Assembly (NCBI GenBank): GCA_015234115.1
Contig: JADFWP010000005.1
Location: forward strand, 1 to 63,626
Direction: 5' to 3'
Length of the DNA: 63,626 bases
Source of the DNA: Magnetococcales bacterium
GTDB lineage: Bacteria > Pseudomonadota > Magnetococcia > Magnetococcales > Magnetaquicoccaceae
The translations under genes and the position numbers were made by a program. Below the pieces are notes generated by a model. It saw nothing but the letters and a program-made list of their open reading frames with translations, was not told the DNA's origin and did no database searches. Below are positions 1 to 8,228 of this stretch, piece by piece. Each line of letters starts with the position of its first letter. Within the stretch, counting starts at the first letter, position 1.

Positions 1-65
1 GCGCCCCCTGGTCGCCGCAGGCGACGCCTTTGAGCCAAAAACTCATGATCCCGAAATGGTCGCGG

Positions 66-121
66 TTTAAAGTCAACCCCCTGGGGGAGGAATCCCCTAG
101 ACCCTCTCTTTTTTTCAATGG
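66..121. repeat. Half copy of dispersed palindromic repeat (family 1)
   Basis: This is a right arm only of the long palindrome seen complete at 5215, 14502, 56154 and 63478. It carries the recognisable order AAAGTCAA..CCCTGGGGGAGGAATCCCC..AGACC followed by a T-rich tail and CAATGG. The matching left arm is absent from the preceding 65 bases, which hold only a short GTCGC/GCGAC hairpin (11-25) and no gene I can support. The arm lies just downstream of the minus-strand cyclase gene. Confidence 0.8.
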
Positions 122-151
122 TGTGCTGCGCGCAGGATTCAGGACCGGGAT

Positions 152-1039
152 TTATTGTTGGTAACGGACTGCCAACGGATCATCCCGAGTGACGATGCGC
201 CCCAGACCGATCAGCCCCGTTCCTTCGATGGGAAGTTCGTCCCGGTGCACAAAGGTCTGTTGACCTTTCATGTTGACAACATAAGTTCCGTTGGTGCTTT
301 GATCCACCAGATAGATCTTGCCGCGCCGGTATTCCAGCCGGGCATGCATCCGCGAGGACATGTTGTCCGGCACCACGAAGGTATTGGTTGCGCCGCGTCC
401 GAAACTGACCACGGACTGGGTTTCGCTCAAGGTGATTTTCTGCTCGTTGAAGGCAACCGTCATGGCCGGGGCGTTTTTGGCGGTGATGGCATGGGAGGCG
501 CCTCCCATGATGGTCAACTCCTCCTCTTCGCCCCAGGTCAGTTCGACGATCTGGATCGGCTTGGTTTTTCCTTTGACCGTGGTGGTGATCAGCATGCGGC
601 TTTCCATGCGCAGATGGGGACTCATCGCCTCCAGGGTGTCGCCGGTGGTGATGATCTGATCCCCCTTGGCCTGGGCGGCCATGCGGGCGGCGAGATTGAC
701 CGCATCGCCGAACACGTCGTTGTTTTCCTGGATGACATCGCCGAAATGGAAACCGACCCGGATCTTGAGCAGGGTTCCCCAGTGAACGGCCTGGGCCGCG
801 ACCTCTTCTTGCATCTGAACCGAGGCTTCGGCAGCCGTGTCGGCAGAAGGAAAGGTGCACATCACTTCGTCGCCAATGGTTTTGACGACGCGTCCCCCGT
901 GGGTATTGGTGATCCCCGTGAGCAACTCGATGCAACGCGAGGTGATTTCGCGTGCCTTGGCATCGCCGATGGTTTCATAGAGTTTGGTGCTGCCTGCGAT
1001 GTCGGCGAACAGGATGGCCAACCTGGCGTTTTCTCTCAT
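152..1039 (-). CDS. Class III adenylate/guanylate cyclase with C-terminal FHA domain
   Basis: Soluble protein of 295 aa with no membrane segment. Residues 5-165 are a class III nucleotide cyclase domain: FADIAGS supplies metal Asp13, KTIGDEV supplies Asp57, and GDAVNLAARM supplies the Asn115/Arg119 transition-state pair. Lys53 and Asp112 fit ATP rather than GTP selection. Residues about 195-285 are an FHA phosphothreonine-reading domain (FGRG, SSRMHARL, STNGTYV). The likely role is cyclic-nucleotide synthesis controlled by binding to a phosphorylated partner. A PP2C phosphatase gene lies 41 bases upstream on the same strand, so both are probably cotranscribed and act in one Ser/Thr phospho-signalling circuit. 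No kinase gene is visible in the window. Confidence 0.9.
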   Translation of the reverse strand: MRENARLAILFADIAGSTKLYETIGDAKAREITSRCIELLTGITNTHGGRVVKTIGDEVMCTFPSADTAAEASVQMQEEVAAQAVHWGTLLKIRVGFHFGDVIQENNDVFGDAVNLAARMAAQAKGDQIITTGDTLEAMSPHLRMESRMLITTTVKGKTKPIQIVELTWGEEEELTIMGGASHAITAKNAPAMTVAFNEQKITLSETQSVVSFGRGATNTFVVPDNMSSRMHARLEYRRGKIYLVDQSTNGTYVVNMKGQQTFVHRDELPIEGTGLIGLGRIVTRDDPLAVRYQQ

Positions 1040-1080
1040 GAGAGACCTCTTTGCTCCGTTTTTCGTGAATCAGGCGACTG

Positions 1081-1935
1081 CTATAAAAAGCAACCTAAAA
1101 TGACGGTGATATTGTCCCGGCCCCCGGCTTTTTTCGCCAGATCGATCAACTTGTGACAGGCTTCGTCGAGATTGTCCGCATTGGTTTCGTTCAACACGGC
1201 GGCAATGCGCGTATGGGCGATCATGCCACTCAGGCCATCCGAGCACAGCAGGGCGACATCTCCGGGAGCGACCTCCTGGAAGGTCACGTCCGGGGTCACG
1301 AAGCTGGATGGCCCCATGGCCTGGAGCAGGATGTTTTGCGCAGGGGGTTGTCCCCGGGCGCCGTAATTGACCCATTGCTGGTACATGGAGTGATCCTGGG
1401 TCAATTGGCGCAACTGGCCCTGGCTGAACAGATAGGAACGGCTGTCACCGACATGGAACACCACCGGTCGTTCGCTGTACTCCGGCAGCCACAGGCCGAC
1501 CAGGGTGGATCCCATACCCATGCCATCGGGATAGCCACGGTTCACGTTGGCGTCGTTGACTGCGGCGTTGGCGCGGTTGATGGCCGATTGCACCACGCTC
1601 AGGATGGGATTGGGCGCCTCATCCACCGTCGGTTCGTCCTGGGGCATGGGACCGGCGTTGCCGGGGAGGGGGGGGGCCGCATGGGGAATCGGGCAGATCG
1701 GGCCGGGTGCGGAGCGCGGAAAGGCGCGCAGGGTGGTGCGGATCGATTCCACCACCAGTTTGCTGGCCACCTCGCCGGCGTCGTGACCTCCCATGCCATC
1801 CGCGACCACGAGCAGGCCGATCTGATCATCGACCAGAAACGCATCCTCGTTGAGGGTGCGCACCCGTCCTACGTCACTTGCAGCCGCGACCAGCAGACGA
1901 TTCCCGATACGTTGCACCATGATAGATTTTTCCAT
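1081..1935 (-). CDS. PP2C-family serine/threonine protein phosphatase
   Basis: A 284-aa Stp/PrpC-type phosphatase that removes phosphate from Ser/Thr. Diagnostic motifs run in order: an N-terminal SDVGRVRTLNEDA, the metal-binding VVADGMGGHDAGE, MGSTLVGL, HVGDSRSYL, LLCSDGLSG and the closing GGRDNITVI. A Pro-rich insert lies near residues 90-115. The start at 1935 is the first ATG; a second at 1920 (MVQRIGN) is equally possible. It is followed by the cyclase-FHA gene and is divergent from hemB. Its location next to an FHA protein suggests it resets the phosphorylation read by that domain. Confidence 0.92.
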   Translation of the reverse strand: MEKSIMVQRIGNRLLVAAASDVGRVRTLNEDAFLVDDQIGLLVVADGMGGHDAGEVASKLVVESIRTTLRAFPRSAPGPICPIPHAAPPLPGNAGPMPQDEPTVDEAPNPILSVVQSAINRANAAVNDANVNRGYPDGMGMGSTLVGLWLPEYSERPVVFHVGDSRSYLFSQGQLRQLTQDHSMYQQWVNYGARGQPPAQNILLQAMGPSSFVTPDVTFQEVAPGDVALLCSDGLSGMIAHTRIAAVLNETNADNLDEACHKLIDLAKKAGGRDNITVILGCFL

Positions 1936-2006
1936 GTCGCGCGTTGCGCTGGTTTCCAGGGCGTCGCGTTTGGTCCATTTTCAAGGGGGCGATTCCAGAA
2001 CACGCC

Positions 2007-2036
2007 TTGCGGGACGAGGAGGAATCGCCTCATAAT
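2007..2036 (+). promoter_or_regulatory. Candidate sigma70 promoter for the hemB operon
   Basis: TTGCGG (2007-2012) and CATAAT (2031-2036) are separated by 18 bases, 51 bases before the hemB ATG. The -10 box matches the consensus at five of six positions and the -35 box is weaker. This is pattern matching only. Confidence 0.35.
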
Positions 2037-2086
2037 TTCGGGATCCGATATCAAGTTTCCGACCATTCAGGAGTGAATCACCCCCC

Positions 2087-3070
2087 ATGCCGACCGCTTC
2101 GTTCGTTCATCGTCCCCGGCGTTTGCGTCGCACAGCCGCCATTCGGCGGTTGGTTCGTGAGACCCGGCTGGCTCCCGAGGATCTGGTGCTGCCGTTGTTC
2201 ATTGTACCCGGCGAAGGAATCCGCAAGCCGGTTTCCTCCATGCCGGGAGTGGCGCAACTCTCCATTGACGAGGCGTTGCCCGTGGCCCGTGAGGCGCAGC
2301 AACTGGGGCTTGGGGGGATTATCCTGTTCGGCATTCCAAAGATCAAGGATTCGCACGGCTCCGATGCCGTGGATCCCGAAGGCATTGTGCAACAAGCCAT
2401 TCGTGCGATCAAGGAAGATCTGCCAGAATTGTGGGTGATCGCCGACACCTGTTTGTGCGAATACACCGATCACGCCCATTGCGGGGTGTTGCAGGGCCAT
2501 GAGGTTGACAACGACGCCACGCTGGAGATTCTCGGTCGGGCGGCGGTCTCTTACGCCGAGGCGGGGGTGGACATGGTGGCCCCTTCCGGCATGATGGACG
2601 GCATGGTGGGCGCGATCCGTGCGGCGCTGGATCGGGCCGGGCATACGCAGATACCGATTCTCTCCTATGCGGTGAAGTATGCTTCGGCCTATTACGGACC
2701 GTTTCGCGAGGCGGCGGAAAACACCCCCACCTTCGGGGACCGGCGCTCCTATCAGATGGATCCGTCCAACCGGCGCGAGGCGCTGCGGGAGGCGGCGCTC
2801 GACGTGGAACAGGGTGCGGACTGGCTCATGGTCAAACCCGGACTGGCCTACATGGACATTCTGCGGGAGTTGCGGGACCAGTTCCAACTGCCGCTGGCGG
2901 TTTACAATGTCAGTGGCGAGTATGCCATGGTCAAGGCGGCTGCGGCCCAGGGGTGGATCGACGAACCACGGGTGGTGCTGGAGACCCTGACCGGTTTCAA
3001 GCGTGCGGGCGCGGACATGATCCTGACCTATCACGCCCTGGATGCGGCCCGTTGGCTGGGAGGCGCATGA
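2087..3070 (+). CDS. hemB: Delta-aminolevulinic acid dehydratase (porphobilinogen synthase)
   Basis: Joins two 5-aminolevulinate molecules into porphobilinogen in tetrapyrrole (haem) synthesis; cytosolic. It has 327 aa, the usual length. Both Schiff-base lysines are present, in [15 protein letters not shown] and in [12 protein letters not shown]. The zinc-type cysteine cluster is intact in [14 protein letters not shown], so this is the zinc-dependent form. It is the first gene of a tightly coupled plus-strand series: its TGA overlaps the ATG of the next gene by 4 bases, and three or more further genes overlap in turn. Confidence 0.97.
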   Translation: MPTASFVHRPRRLRRTAAIRRLVRETRLAPEDLVLPLFIVPGEGIRKPVSSMPGVAQLSIDEALPVAREAQQLGLGGIILFGIPKIKDSHGSDAVDPEGIVQQAIRAIKEDLPELWVIADTCLCEYTDHAHCGVLQGHEVDNDATLEILGRAAVSYAEAGVDMVAPSGMMDGMVGAIRAALDRAGHTQIPILSYAVKYASAYYGPFREAAENTPTFGDRRSYQMDPSNRREALREAALDVEQGADWLMVKPGLAYMDILRELRDQFQLPLAVYNVSGEYAMVKAAAAQGWIDEPRVVLETLTGFKRAGADMILTYHALDAARWLGGA

Positions 3071-4134
3071 TGACGCCATCGACCGTTGATCGTCCGGTGC
3101 CGTTGCGCGCGTTGGGACTGCTCTCCGGGGGGTTGGACAGCACCCTGGCGGCCCGTCTGCTCATGGAGCAGGGGATCGAAGTCGAGTGCGTGAATTTCCA
3201 TACCGGCTTTTGCATCCAGTCCCACACCGGAGCGATGCGCAATCCCAAGCCGGGCGCGCCACCGCCGCGTCATGATGCCCTGCATGCAGCCGGCAATCTC
3301 GGAGTGCGGCTCCATCTGGTGGATATTGCCGAAGATTATGTGCGTATCGTCACCGATCCGAAACACGGTTATGGCAAGAATTTGAATCCCTGTCTGGACT
3401 GCAAGGTCTTCATGGTGCAAAAAGCCTTCGAGATGATGCGCTCCATGGGGTTTCATTTTCTGTTCACCGGCGAGGTGCTGGGTCAGCGTCCGATGAGTCA
3501 GCGTCGTGACACCTTCCCGGTGATCGACCGGGAATCCGGCGCAGCCGGTTGGCTGTTGCGTCCGCTCACCGCCCTGCGCATGCCCCTGACCGAACCGGAA
3601 AAGCTCGGCTGGGTGGATCGTTCCCGGTTGATGGGTTTTTCCGGTCGCAACCGCAAGCCGCAAATGGCTTTGGCTGCCCAGTTGGGCATTCGCGAGTATC
3701 CCTCTCCTGCCGGAGGGTGCTGTTTTCTCACCGACGAGAACTATGCCCGCAAGCTTCGCGACTTGTGGGAATATCGCGGCAGTCGCGCCTATGCCATGGA
3801 GGACATCCTGTTGCTCAAGGCGGGTCGTCATTTGCGTCCCGCGCCTCATTTCAAGCTGGTGATCGGACGGGATGAGGCCGAGAACCATTTTCTGTCGGGT
3901 TTCGTCGAGGGGCGCATGCTGGTGCGCGCCCGCGATCTGCCGGGTCCGGTCACGTTGGTGGAGGGCACCCCCTCTGCCGAGGATCTCACGCTGGCCTGTC
4001 GTCTGGCGGCCCGTTTCGGCAAGGGGCGCGAACTGCCGGAGTTGGTCATGACCGTGGAATCCGGGGAGCGGAAAGAGACCCGTCTCGTCACCCCCATGGC
4101 GGCGCATGAAATTCTGGAAGAGTGGTATGTGTAA
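3067..4134 (+). CDS. PP-loop ATPase, tRNA thiouridylase-like
   Basis: A protein of 355 aa with an N-terminal PP-loop ATP-pyrophosphatase motif ([11 protein letters not shown]), a CLDCK cysteine pair, the family signature [12 protein letters not shown] and a C-terminal [12 protein letters not shown] segment followed by a DUF814/NFACT-R-like region. Proteins with this layout are related to ThiI/MnmA, which activate tRNA uridine by adenylation and insert sulfur from a protein persulfide. A nearby TusA-like protein supports a sulfur-transfer role. The ATG at 3067 overlaps the hemB stop (ATGA). The exact modified base cannot be told from sequence. Confidence 0.8.
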   Translation: MMTPSTVDRPVPLRALGLLSGGLDSTLAARLLMEQGIEVECVNFHTGFCIQSHTGAMRNPKPGAPPPRHDALHAAGNLGVRLHLVDIAEDYVRIVTDPKHGYGKNLNPCLDCKVFMVQKAFEMMRSMGFHFLFTGEVLGQRPMSQRRDTFPVIDRESGAAGWLLRPLTALRMPLTEPEKLGWVDRSRLMGFSGRNRKPQMALAAQLGIREYPSPAGGCCFLTDENYARKLRDLWEYRGSRAYAMEDILLLKAGRHLRPAPHFKLVIGRDEAENHFLSGFVEGRMLVRARDLPGPVTLVEGTPSAEDLTLACRLAARFGKGRELPELVMTVESGERKETRLVTPMAAHEILEEWYV

Positions 4135-4466
4135 TGATGATGACCACCTGGGAAGACCTGGAACGCATTGGTGCGCGCATTGTCGAGGCGATTCATCCGG
4201 AACGGATTATCGTGTTTGGTTCCTGGGTGCGCGGTGAGGCCGGACCGGATTCGGATGTCGATTTATTGGTGATCACCCGTGACGTGTATGATGCGGTCCA
4301 CAGTCGGCGTGGTGTGCTGGCCCGTTTATCCCGTTTGTTGGCCAAGGTGCCAGTCCCCATGGACATTGCGCTGTTCAATCAGGACGAGGTTGAACGTTGG
4401 CGACACAGCGTCAATCATATGATTGCCCAGGCGTTGCGTGAGGGAAAAGTGCTTTATGAGCGATGA
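4134..4466 (+). CDS. MNT-type minimal nucleotidyltransferase (TA antitoxin-like)
   Basis: A 110-aa protein with the nucleotidyltransferase signature GSWVRGEAGPDSDVD (GSX10DXD) and a third acidic residue in PMDIALF, so the active site looks complete. Family members pair with HEPN proteins and, in characterised cases, add AMP to the HEPN partner. The ATG at 4134 shares one base with the TAA of the thiouridylase-like gene, and the HEPN gene starts 11 bases before its end. The pair therefore sits seamlessly inside the hemB operon, between two sulfur-transfer genes. ATG codons at 4137 and 4140 are alternative starts. Confidence 0.85.
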   Translation: MMMTTWEDLERIGARIVEAIHPERIIVFGSWVRGEAGPDSDVDLLVITRDVYDAVHSRRGVLARLSRLLAKVPVPMDIALFNQDEVERWRHSVNHMIAQALREGKVLYER

Positions 4467-4842
4467 AGATCATGCGCATGGATTATTGGAACTGGCGCGT
4501 GCGGATCTCCGCTCCTTGACCGGAATGGGGGATCTTGAGATCTTTTCGGAAGCCATTTTTGGTTTTCATGCCCAGCAGGCCATTGAGAAGGGTCTTAAAG
4601 TTTGGCTGATCATTCTTGGGGCAAATTATCCGAAAACTCATGACCTGAGAAAATTGTTGGCCGTACTGGAAGAGGAAAATATGGATGTTGATGCGTGGTG
4701 GCCACTGGTGGAATTCAATCCTTATGCAGTTCAGTTACGGTATCAATGGCCGGGTATGGAGGACGCACCTTTGGACCGATCCGATTGCATCACACGTATT
4801 GCGGAATTTCTGGATCATGTTGAATCCCGGTTTTCACGATGA
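4456..4842 (+). CDS. HEPN domain protein (partner of MNT nucleotidyltransferase)
   Basis: A 128-aa all-helical HEPN protein of the PF05168 type, recognised by FHAQQAIEKGLKVWL and KTHDLRKLL. I see no RX4-6H RNase motif, so this may be the HEPN class lacking canonical RNase residues, unlike the protein at 36518. The start ATG lies inside the preceding MNT gene (11-base overlap), and its TGA overlaps the next start by 4 bases (ATGA). It could be a toxin, or a substrate-binding partner for the nucleotidyltransferase. Confidence 0.82.
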   Translation: MSDEDHAHGLLELARADLRSLTGMGDLEIFSEAIFGFHAQQAIEKGLKVWLIILGANYPKTHDLRKLLAVLEEENMDVDAWWPLVEFNPYAVQLRYQWPGMEDAPLDRSDCITRIAEFLDHVESRFSR

Positions 4843-5081
4843 TGGAAACGGCATCTCCCCCCAATCGGATCATTGACGCCCGACGTTTGCTGTGTCCCAT
4901 GCCGATCCTCAAGGTGGATGCGGCCATGCGTGACATGAGGACGGAGGAGATCCTGGAAGTGCGCGCCACGGATCCGGGGTTGACCCAGGATCTGCCGGCC
5001 TGGTGTCGCGTCAACGGCCATCGCTTTCTGGGCATGCGTCAGGAGGGGCGCGAGTGGATCGGGCGGGTGGCCAAGGGATAG
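4839..5081 (+). CDS. TusA/SirA-family sulfurtransferase
   Basis: A compact 80-aa TusA-fold protein with the defining motif LLCPMPILK, whose Cys carries the transferred sulfur as a persulfide. TusA relays sulfur from cysteine desulfurase to tRNA-thiolating enzymes. That fits the PP-loop ATPase encoded two genes upstream. It ends the run of overlapping genes that begins with hemB. Several TusA paralogues serve other routes (molybdenum cofactor, sulfur oxidation), so the tRNA assignment rests on context. A second ATG follows directly at 4842. Confidence 0.88.
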   Translation: MMETASPPNRIIDARRLLCPMPILKVDAAMRDMRTEEILEVRATDPGLTQDLPAWCRVNGHRFLGMRQEGREWIGRVAKG

Positions 5082-5214
5082 GATGGTCACGCCGTGCCCA
5101 AAAAATCTCTTGTCGCTTTCTGCGTGGGATTCGTTTAAGATGATATCGTGGGTTCAAACCGTACTGCTTCTCGTGGCAAGGTGAATTCCAGACGCGCGTC
5201 TGCCATGGTTGAAC

Positions 5215-5352
5215 CATGGAAAGAAAAGAAGGGGTCTGGGGGATTCGTTCCCCAGGGTTTTGACTTTAAAAGCAAAACATTTTCTAAATTTTTCTGTTTA
5301 GAGTCAAAACCCTGGGGGAGGAATCCCCCAGACCCCTTCTTCTCTTTCACTG
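5215..5352. repeat. Dispersed long palindromic repeat, family 1 (complete copy)
   Basis: Two arms of about 50 bases (5219-5270 and 5297-5349) are near-perfect inverted copies. The left begins GAAAGAAAAGAAGGGGTCTG and the right ends CAGACCCCTTCTTCTCTTTC; both hold TTTTGACTTTA or its complement. The loop is AT-rich. Each arm also folds on itself (GGGGG..CCCC). It lies after the hemB operon and before an exported-protein gene. Purine-rich and pyrimidine-rich ends flank the hairpin, so it could stop transcription in both directions. Confidence 0.9.
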
Positions 5353-5413
5353 GATGAAGTTTGGCCAAACAATCTGCTGCATGACCCCTTTGAGGGCGTG
5401 AGGAGTGACTTCG

Positions 5414-5839
5414 ATGAAACGTTGGCTTGTCGTACCCGTGGCTGTTGCCGGACTGGCAGTGCTGACTCTCCAACCCGCGCAGGCCGATGGCGCCAGCGGA
5501 GCCGGTTGGGGTGCCATGACCGGCGCTCTGATCGGATCCATGTCCGGACCTGCGAAAAATCGCACGGAAAACGCCCTGATCGGCACTGTGGCGGGAGGTG
5601 TTTTGGGATATGCCATGGGGCAGGATTCGGGGGGAGTGCGTCGGGAGCGGGTTGTGGTTCAGCAACCTGCTGCGGTGGTCTACGGGCCGCCGCCTGTGGT
5701 TTACGCGCAACCCGTTGCCCGCACCGTGATCGTGGAACAGGCTCCGGTCTATTATTATCCGGCGCCGGTTGTGGTCTATCCGGATGGCTTCCGCTCGCGT
5801 TACAGCCGTCACGGCTGGCAGGAACGGCACTGGCGCTGA
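5414..5839 (+). CDS. Small exported Gly-zipper protein
   Basis: A 141-aa protein with an N-terminal signal peptide (MKRWLVVPVAVAGLAVLTL, cleavage near QPAQA-DG) and two glycine-rich stretches (SGAGWGAMTGALIGS and GTVAGGVLGYAMG) typical of Gly-zipper outer-membrane or periplasmic proteins. The C-terminal half is rich in Tyr, Pro and Val (YYYPAPVVVYP). AGGAG at 5401-5405 decides the start at 5414 rather than the in-frame GTG at 5405. A strong terminator follows 34 bases after the stop, so it appears monocistronic. Its function is unknown. Confidence 0.75.
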   Translation: MKRWLVVPVAVAGLAVLTLQPAQADGASGAGWGAMTGALIGSMSGPAKNRTENALIGTVAGGVLGYAMGQDSGGVRRERVVVQQPAAVVYGPPPVVYAQPVARTVIVEQAPVYYYPAPVVVYPDGFRSRYSRHGWQERHWR

Positions 5840-5873
5840 CCGGTTTGCCGACAGGTAACGTATTGAAAGAAAA

Positions 5874-5918
5874 GCGGGGGTCTGGGGGAAGAATCCCCCA
5901 GACCCCCGCTTTTTTTTT
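5874..5918 (+). terminator. Rho-independent terminator built from one family-1 repeat arm
   Basis: A perfect 15-bp stem (5874-5888 with 5895-5909), 6-base loop AAGAAT and nine T residues. The stem sequence GCGGGGGTCTGGGGG is a variant of a family-1 repeat arm, so here a single arm works alone as a classical terminator. Confidence 0.92.
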
Positions 5919-5959
5919 AAAAAAAGTGAGCGCTCTGGAAAGCGCGCAGCAGCCAGGAC

Positions 5960-6007
5960 AAAAAAAAGCCCTTTCTCTGATTGACGCGGAGAAAGGGCTT
6001 TTTTTTT
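5960..6007. terminator. Bidirectional terminator between convergent genes
   Basis: An A-tract plus GCCCTTTCTC, an 11-base loop, then GAGAAAGGGC plus a T-tract. The stem is perfect and has an A/T run on each side, so it can terminate both the plus-strand Gly-zipper transcript and the minus-strand tolA operon, whose stop codon is six bases away. Confidence 0.9.
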
Positions 6008-6012
6008 CAGAC

Positions 6013-7089
6013 TCAATCCACCTCGGGACGGAAGCGGATCTCCAACTCGCGGCACTCCTGACACCCCATGGGGGGGGGATCCACGGAGACCGTCTTGCTG
6101 ATGGCGCGCATCACCGATTCGTCATAAACCGGGTTGCCCGAAGAGTGGCTGACCCGTGGATTGAGCAGCGAACCATCCGGTCCCACCTGCACCACGACAA
6201 TCACCTCCAGGGCGGCCTCGCCACGCAATCCACCCGGTTTGCGCCAGTTGTCGCGCACCTTGTTGGTCACCCCGTGTTGCCAACGTGAGATGGCAAACGA
6301 GGAGACGGGCGGATCCGCGCTCGTGGCAGCCGGGGCCGGATGGGCCGCCTCGGCTGCGGCGGCGGGCGCCGGTTTGCTCTCTTCGGCCTTGGAGTCGCTC
6401 TTGGTCGGCGTTGCCTTCTGATGCTTGGCAATCGCTTTGGAAAAATCCAGTGGCGTCTCTTCCGACTTCTTCTCAACCGGTTTTTCCGCCGGTTTTTCCG
6501 CCGGTTTTTCCGGCGGTTTCTTGTCGGCAGCGGTTTTATCCACGGCCTTGTCCGTCGGTTTTTCCGGCGGTTTCTTCTCCACAGGCTTGTCAACCGGTTT
6601 TTCGGTCGGCTTTTCCGGTGGTTTCTTGTCCGTCGGTTTTTCCGTCGGTTTTTCCGGCGGCTTCTCCGGCGGTTTTTCCGGCGGCTTTTTCTCCGTCGGT
6701 TTTTCCGGCGGCTTGGGCGCCTCCTTTGGCTCCGGCGGTTTGGGCGGCGGCTCCTTCGGTTCCGGCGGTTTGGGCGGCGGCTCCTTGGGAGGCGGCGGCG
6801 TTGGCGGCGGCTCCTTGGGCGGCGGAGGAAGCGGCGGCACCTCCTTGGGCGGCGCTGGGGTCGGCGGCGGCTCCTTGGGCGGCGTTGGCGTCGGTTTGGG
6901 CGCGCTCGGCGGCGTCTCGGCTTTTCTGGGGAGCGTTTTCTGCTGCTGCTTGGGCGGCAGTTCGACCAGATTCACGGCAAACACCGGTTGCAGCGGCGGC
7001 GGTGGTTGCGTGAAGGGCACGACAAAGAACAGCGCCACAATCAGCAGATGGAGCGCAACCGAAGCCAGCAGGGTGGTGCGGGAGAGCAT
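6013..7089 (-). CDS. tolA: TolA/TonB-family energy-transducing envelope protein
   Basis: A 358-aa protein with one N-terminal membrane anchor (about residues 8-26), a very long Pro/Lys/Glu-rich periplasmic spacer (about 45-220, repeats of PPKEP, PPEKP and EKPTEK) and a C-terminal TonB/TolA-like domain (ISRWQHGVTNKVRDNW, EVIVVVQVGPDGSL, NPVYDESVMRAI). Together with TolQ and TolR encoded just upstream it should couple inner-membrane proton flow to the outer membrane during division. A C-x-x-C pair near the C-terminus (MGCQECREL) could form a disulfide. The operon ends here; no tolB or pal follows. Confidence 0.88.
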   Translation of the reverse strand: MLSRTTLLASVALHLLIVALFFVVPFTQPPPPLQPVFAVNLVELPPKQQQKTLPRKAETPPSAPKPTPTPPKEPPPTPAPPKEVPPLPPPPKEPPPTPPPPKEPPPKPPEPKEPPPKPPEPKEAPKPPEKPTEKKPPEKPPEKPPEKPTEKPTDKKPPEKPTEKPVDKPVEKKPPEKPTDKAVDKTAADKKPPEKPAEKPAEKPVEKKSEETPLDFSKAIAKHQKATPTKSDSKAEESKPAPAAAAEAAHPAPAATSADPPVSSFAISRWQHGVTNKVRDNWRKPGGLRGEAALEVIVVVQVGPDGSLLNPRVSHSSGNPVYDESVMRAISKTVSVDPPPMGCQECRELEIRFRPEVD

Positions 7090-7092
7090 CGC

Positions 7093-7518
7093 TCAACCAG
7101 GAGGAGGTTCGGTGATCAGGCCGACCCGGTCCACGCCGGCCATCTGCAACTGGGCCATCACCGCCATGATGGAACCATACGCGGCACTGCGATCACCGCG
7201 CACATAAACCGGAAAGGTGGGATTGTTTTTGCGAATCGCCCGGATCTTGTCCACCATTTCGGTGACGGTCACCGCCCGGTCTTCGATATAGGTGGCTCCG
7301 CTGGCGGTGACGCTGATCACCAATGGCTCCTGATCGGTACTCAGGGCGCTGGCCTCCGAGTCCGGCAGATTGACCTCCACCCCCTGGGTCAACAGCGGGG
7401 CGGTCACCATGAAGATGACCAGGAGCACCAGCATGATATCCACCATGGGCGTGACATTGATCTCGCTCATGGTGTGGAGCCGGTCTGATCCCGAATTGGC
7501 GCCTGTTCCCATGCCCAT
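7093..7518 (-). CDS. tolR: TolR/ExbD-family biopolymer transport protein
   Basis: A 141-aa protein with an N-terminal membrane helix containing the proton-channel Asp (INVTPMVDIMLVLLVIFMVT) and a periplasmic ExbD domain (GVEVNLPDSEA, VYVRGDRSAAYGSIM). It is the TolR partner of TolQ and TolA. Its ATG shares one base with the tolQ stop codon, and tolA begins 3 bases after its own stop, so translation is coupled through the three genes. Confidence 0.94.
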   Translation of the reverse strand: MGMGTGANSGSDRLHTMSEINVTPMVDIMLVLLVIFMVTAPLLTQGVEVNLPDSEASALSTDQEPLVISVTASGATYIEDRAVTVTEMVDKIRAIRKNNPTFPVYVRGDRSAAYGSIMAVMAQLQMAGVDRVGLITEPPPG

Positions 7519-8228
7519 CAGGGTTGACTCCCGCGACGCGAGGATTGCCGCTCCAGAATGTTGAGGAATTCCGAGCCGAAGTTGTCCATTTTTTGATGCT
7601 GTCTGCGCAAATCGGCGGCATATTTGTTATAGGCGATCACCGCCGGAATGGCGGCCACCAGCCCCATGGCCGTGGCGATCAGGGCTTCGGCGATACCCGG
7701 AGCCACCATGGTCAGGGTGGTGGATTTGGCCCCGGCCAACCCCAGGAAGGAGTTCATGATCCCCCACACGGTGCCGAACAGGCCGATGAAGGGCGAAGTC
7801 GAACCCACGGTGGCCAGAAAGGTCAGTCCCCGGCCCAGATTGTCCACTTCCCGGTTCAAGGCCACATTCATGGCGCGGCGCACGTTCATGAACAGATCTC
7901 CCACCTCGCTCACCCGTGGGCCGCTGTTGCCATTGCCCTCCCACCGTTTCCATTCGCGGAATCCGGTCACGAACACGGTGACGATCGGGCTTTCCGGCCA
8001 CTCCTGGGCAGCGGTCTGATAGAGCTTGGCCACGCTGCCACCGCTCCAGAAACGCTCTTCGAACTCGGCGGCATCCTTGCTGACGCGCCGGAAACGACGC
8101 CATTTTTCGATGATGATGGCCCACGAAACCACCGATGCCGCCAACAGGGCCAGCATCACCAGTTTCACCACGGGTCCGGCCTGGACCACCAGGTCCCAGG
8201 TGCTGTGAGAGGTCAGTGCTTGATTCAC
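7518..8228 (-). CDS. tolQ: TolQ/ExbB-family proton channel protein
   Basis: A 236-aa inner-membrane protein with three membrane segments (about residues 18-38, 140-160 and 175-195) and the MotA/TolQ/ExbB signature (FLATVGSTSPFIGLFGTVWG, APGIAEALIATAMGLVAAIPAV). It forms the proton-driven motor with TolR. The start overlaps the ybgC stop by 4 bases, the normal bacterial gene order. Confidence 0.95.
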   Translation of the reverse strand: MNQALTSHSTWDLVVQAGPVVKLVMLALLAASVVSWAIIIEKWRRFRRVSKDAAEFEERFWSGGSVAKLYQTAAQEWPESPIVTVFVTGFREWKRWEGNGNSGPRVSEVGDLFMNVRRAMNVALNREVDNLGRGLTFLATVGSTSPFIGLFGTVWGIMNSFLGLAGAKSTTLTMVAPGIAEALIATAMGLVAAIPAVIAYNKYAADLRRQHQKMDNFGSEFLNILERQSSRRGSQP

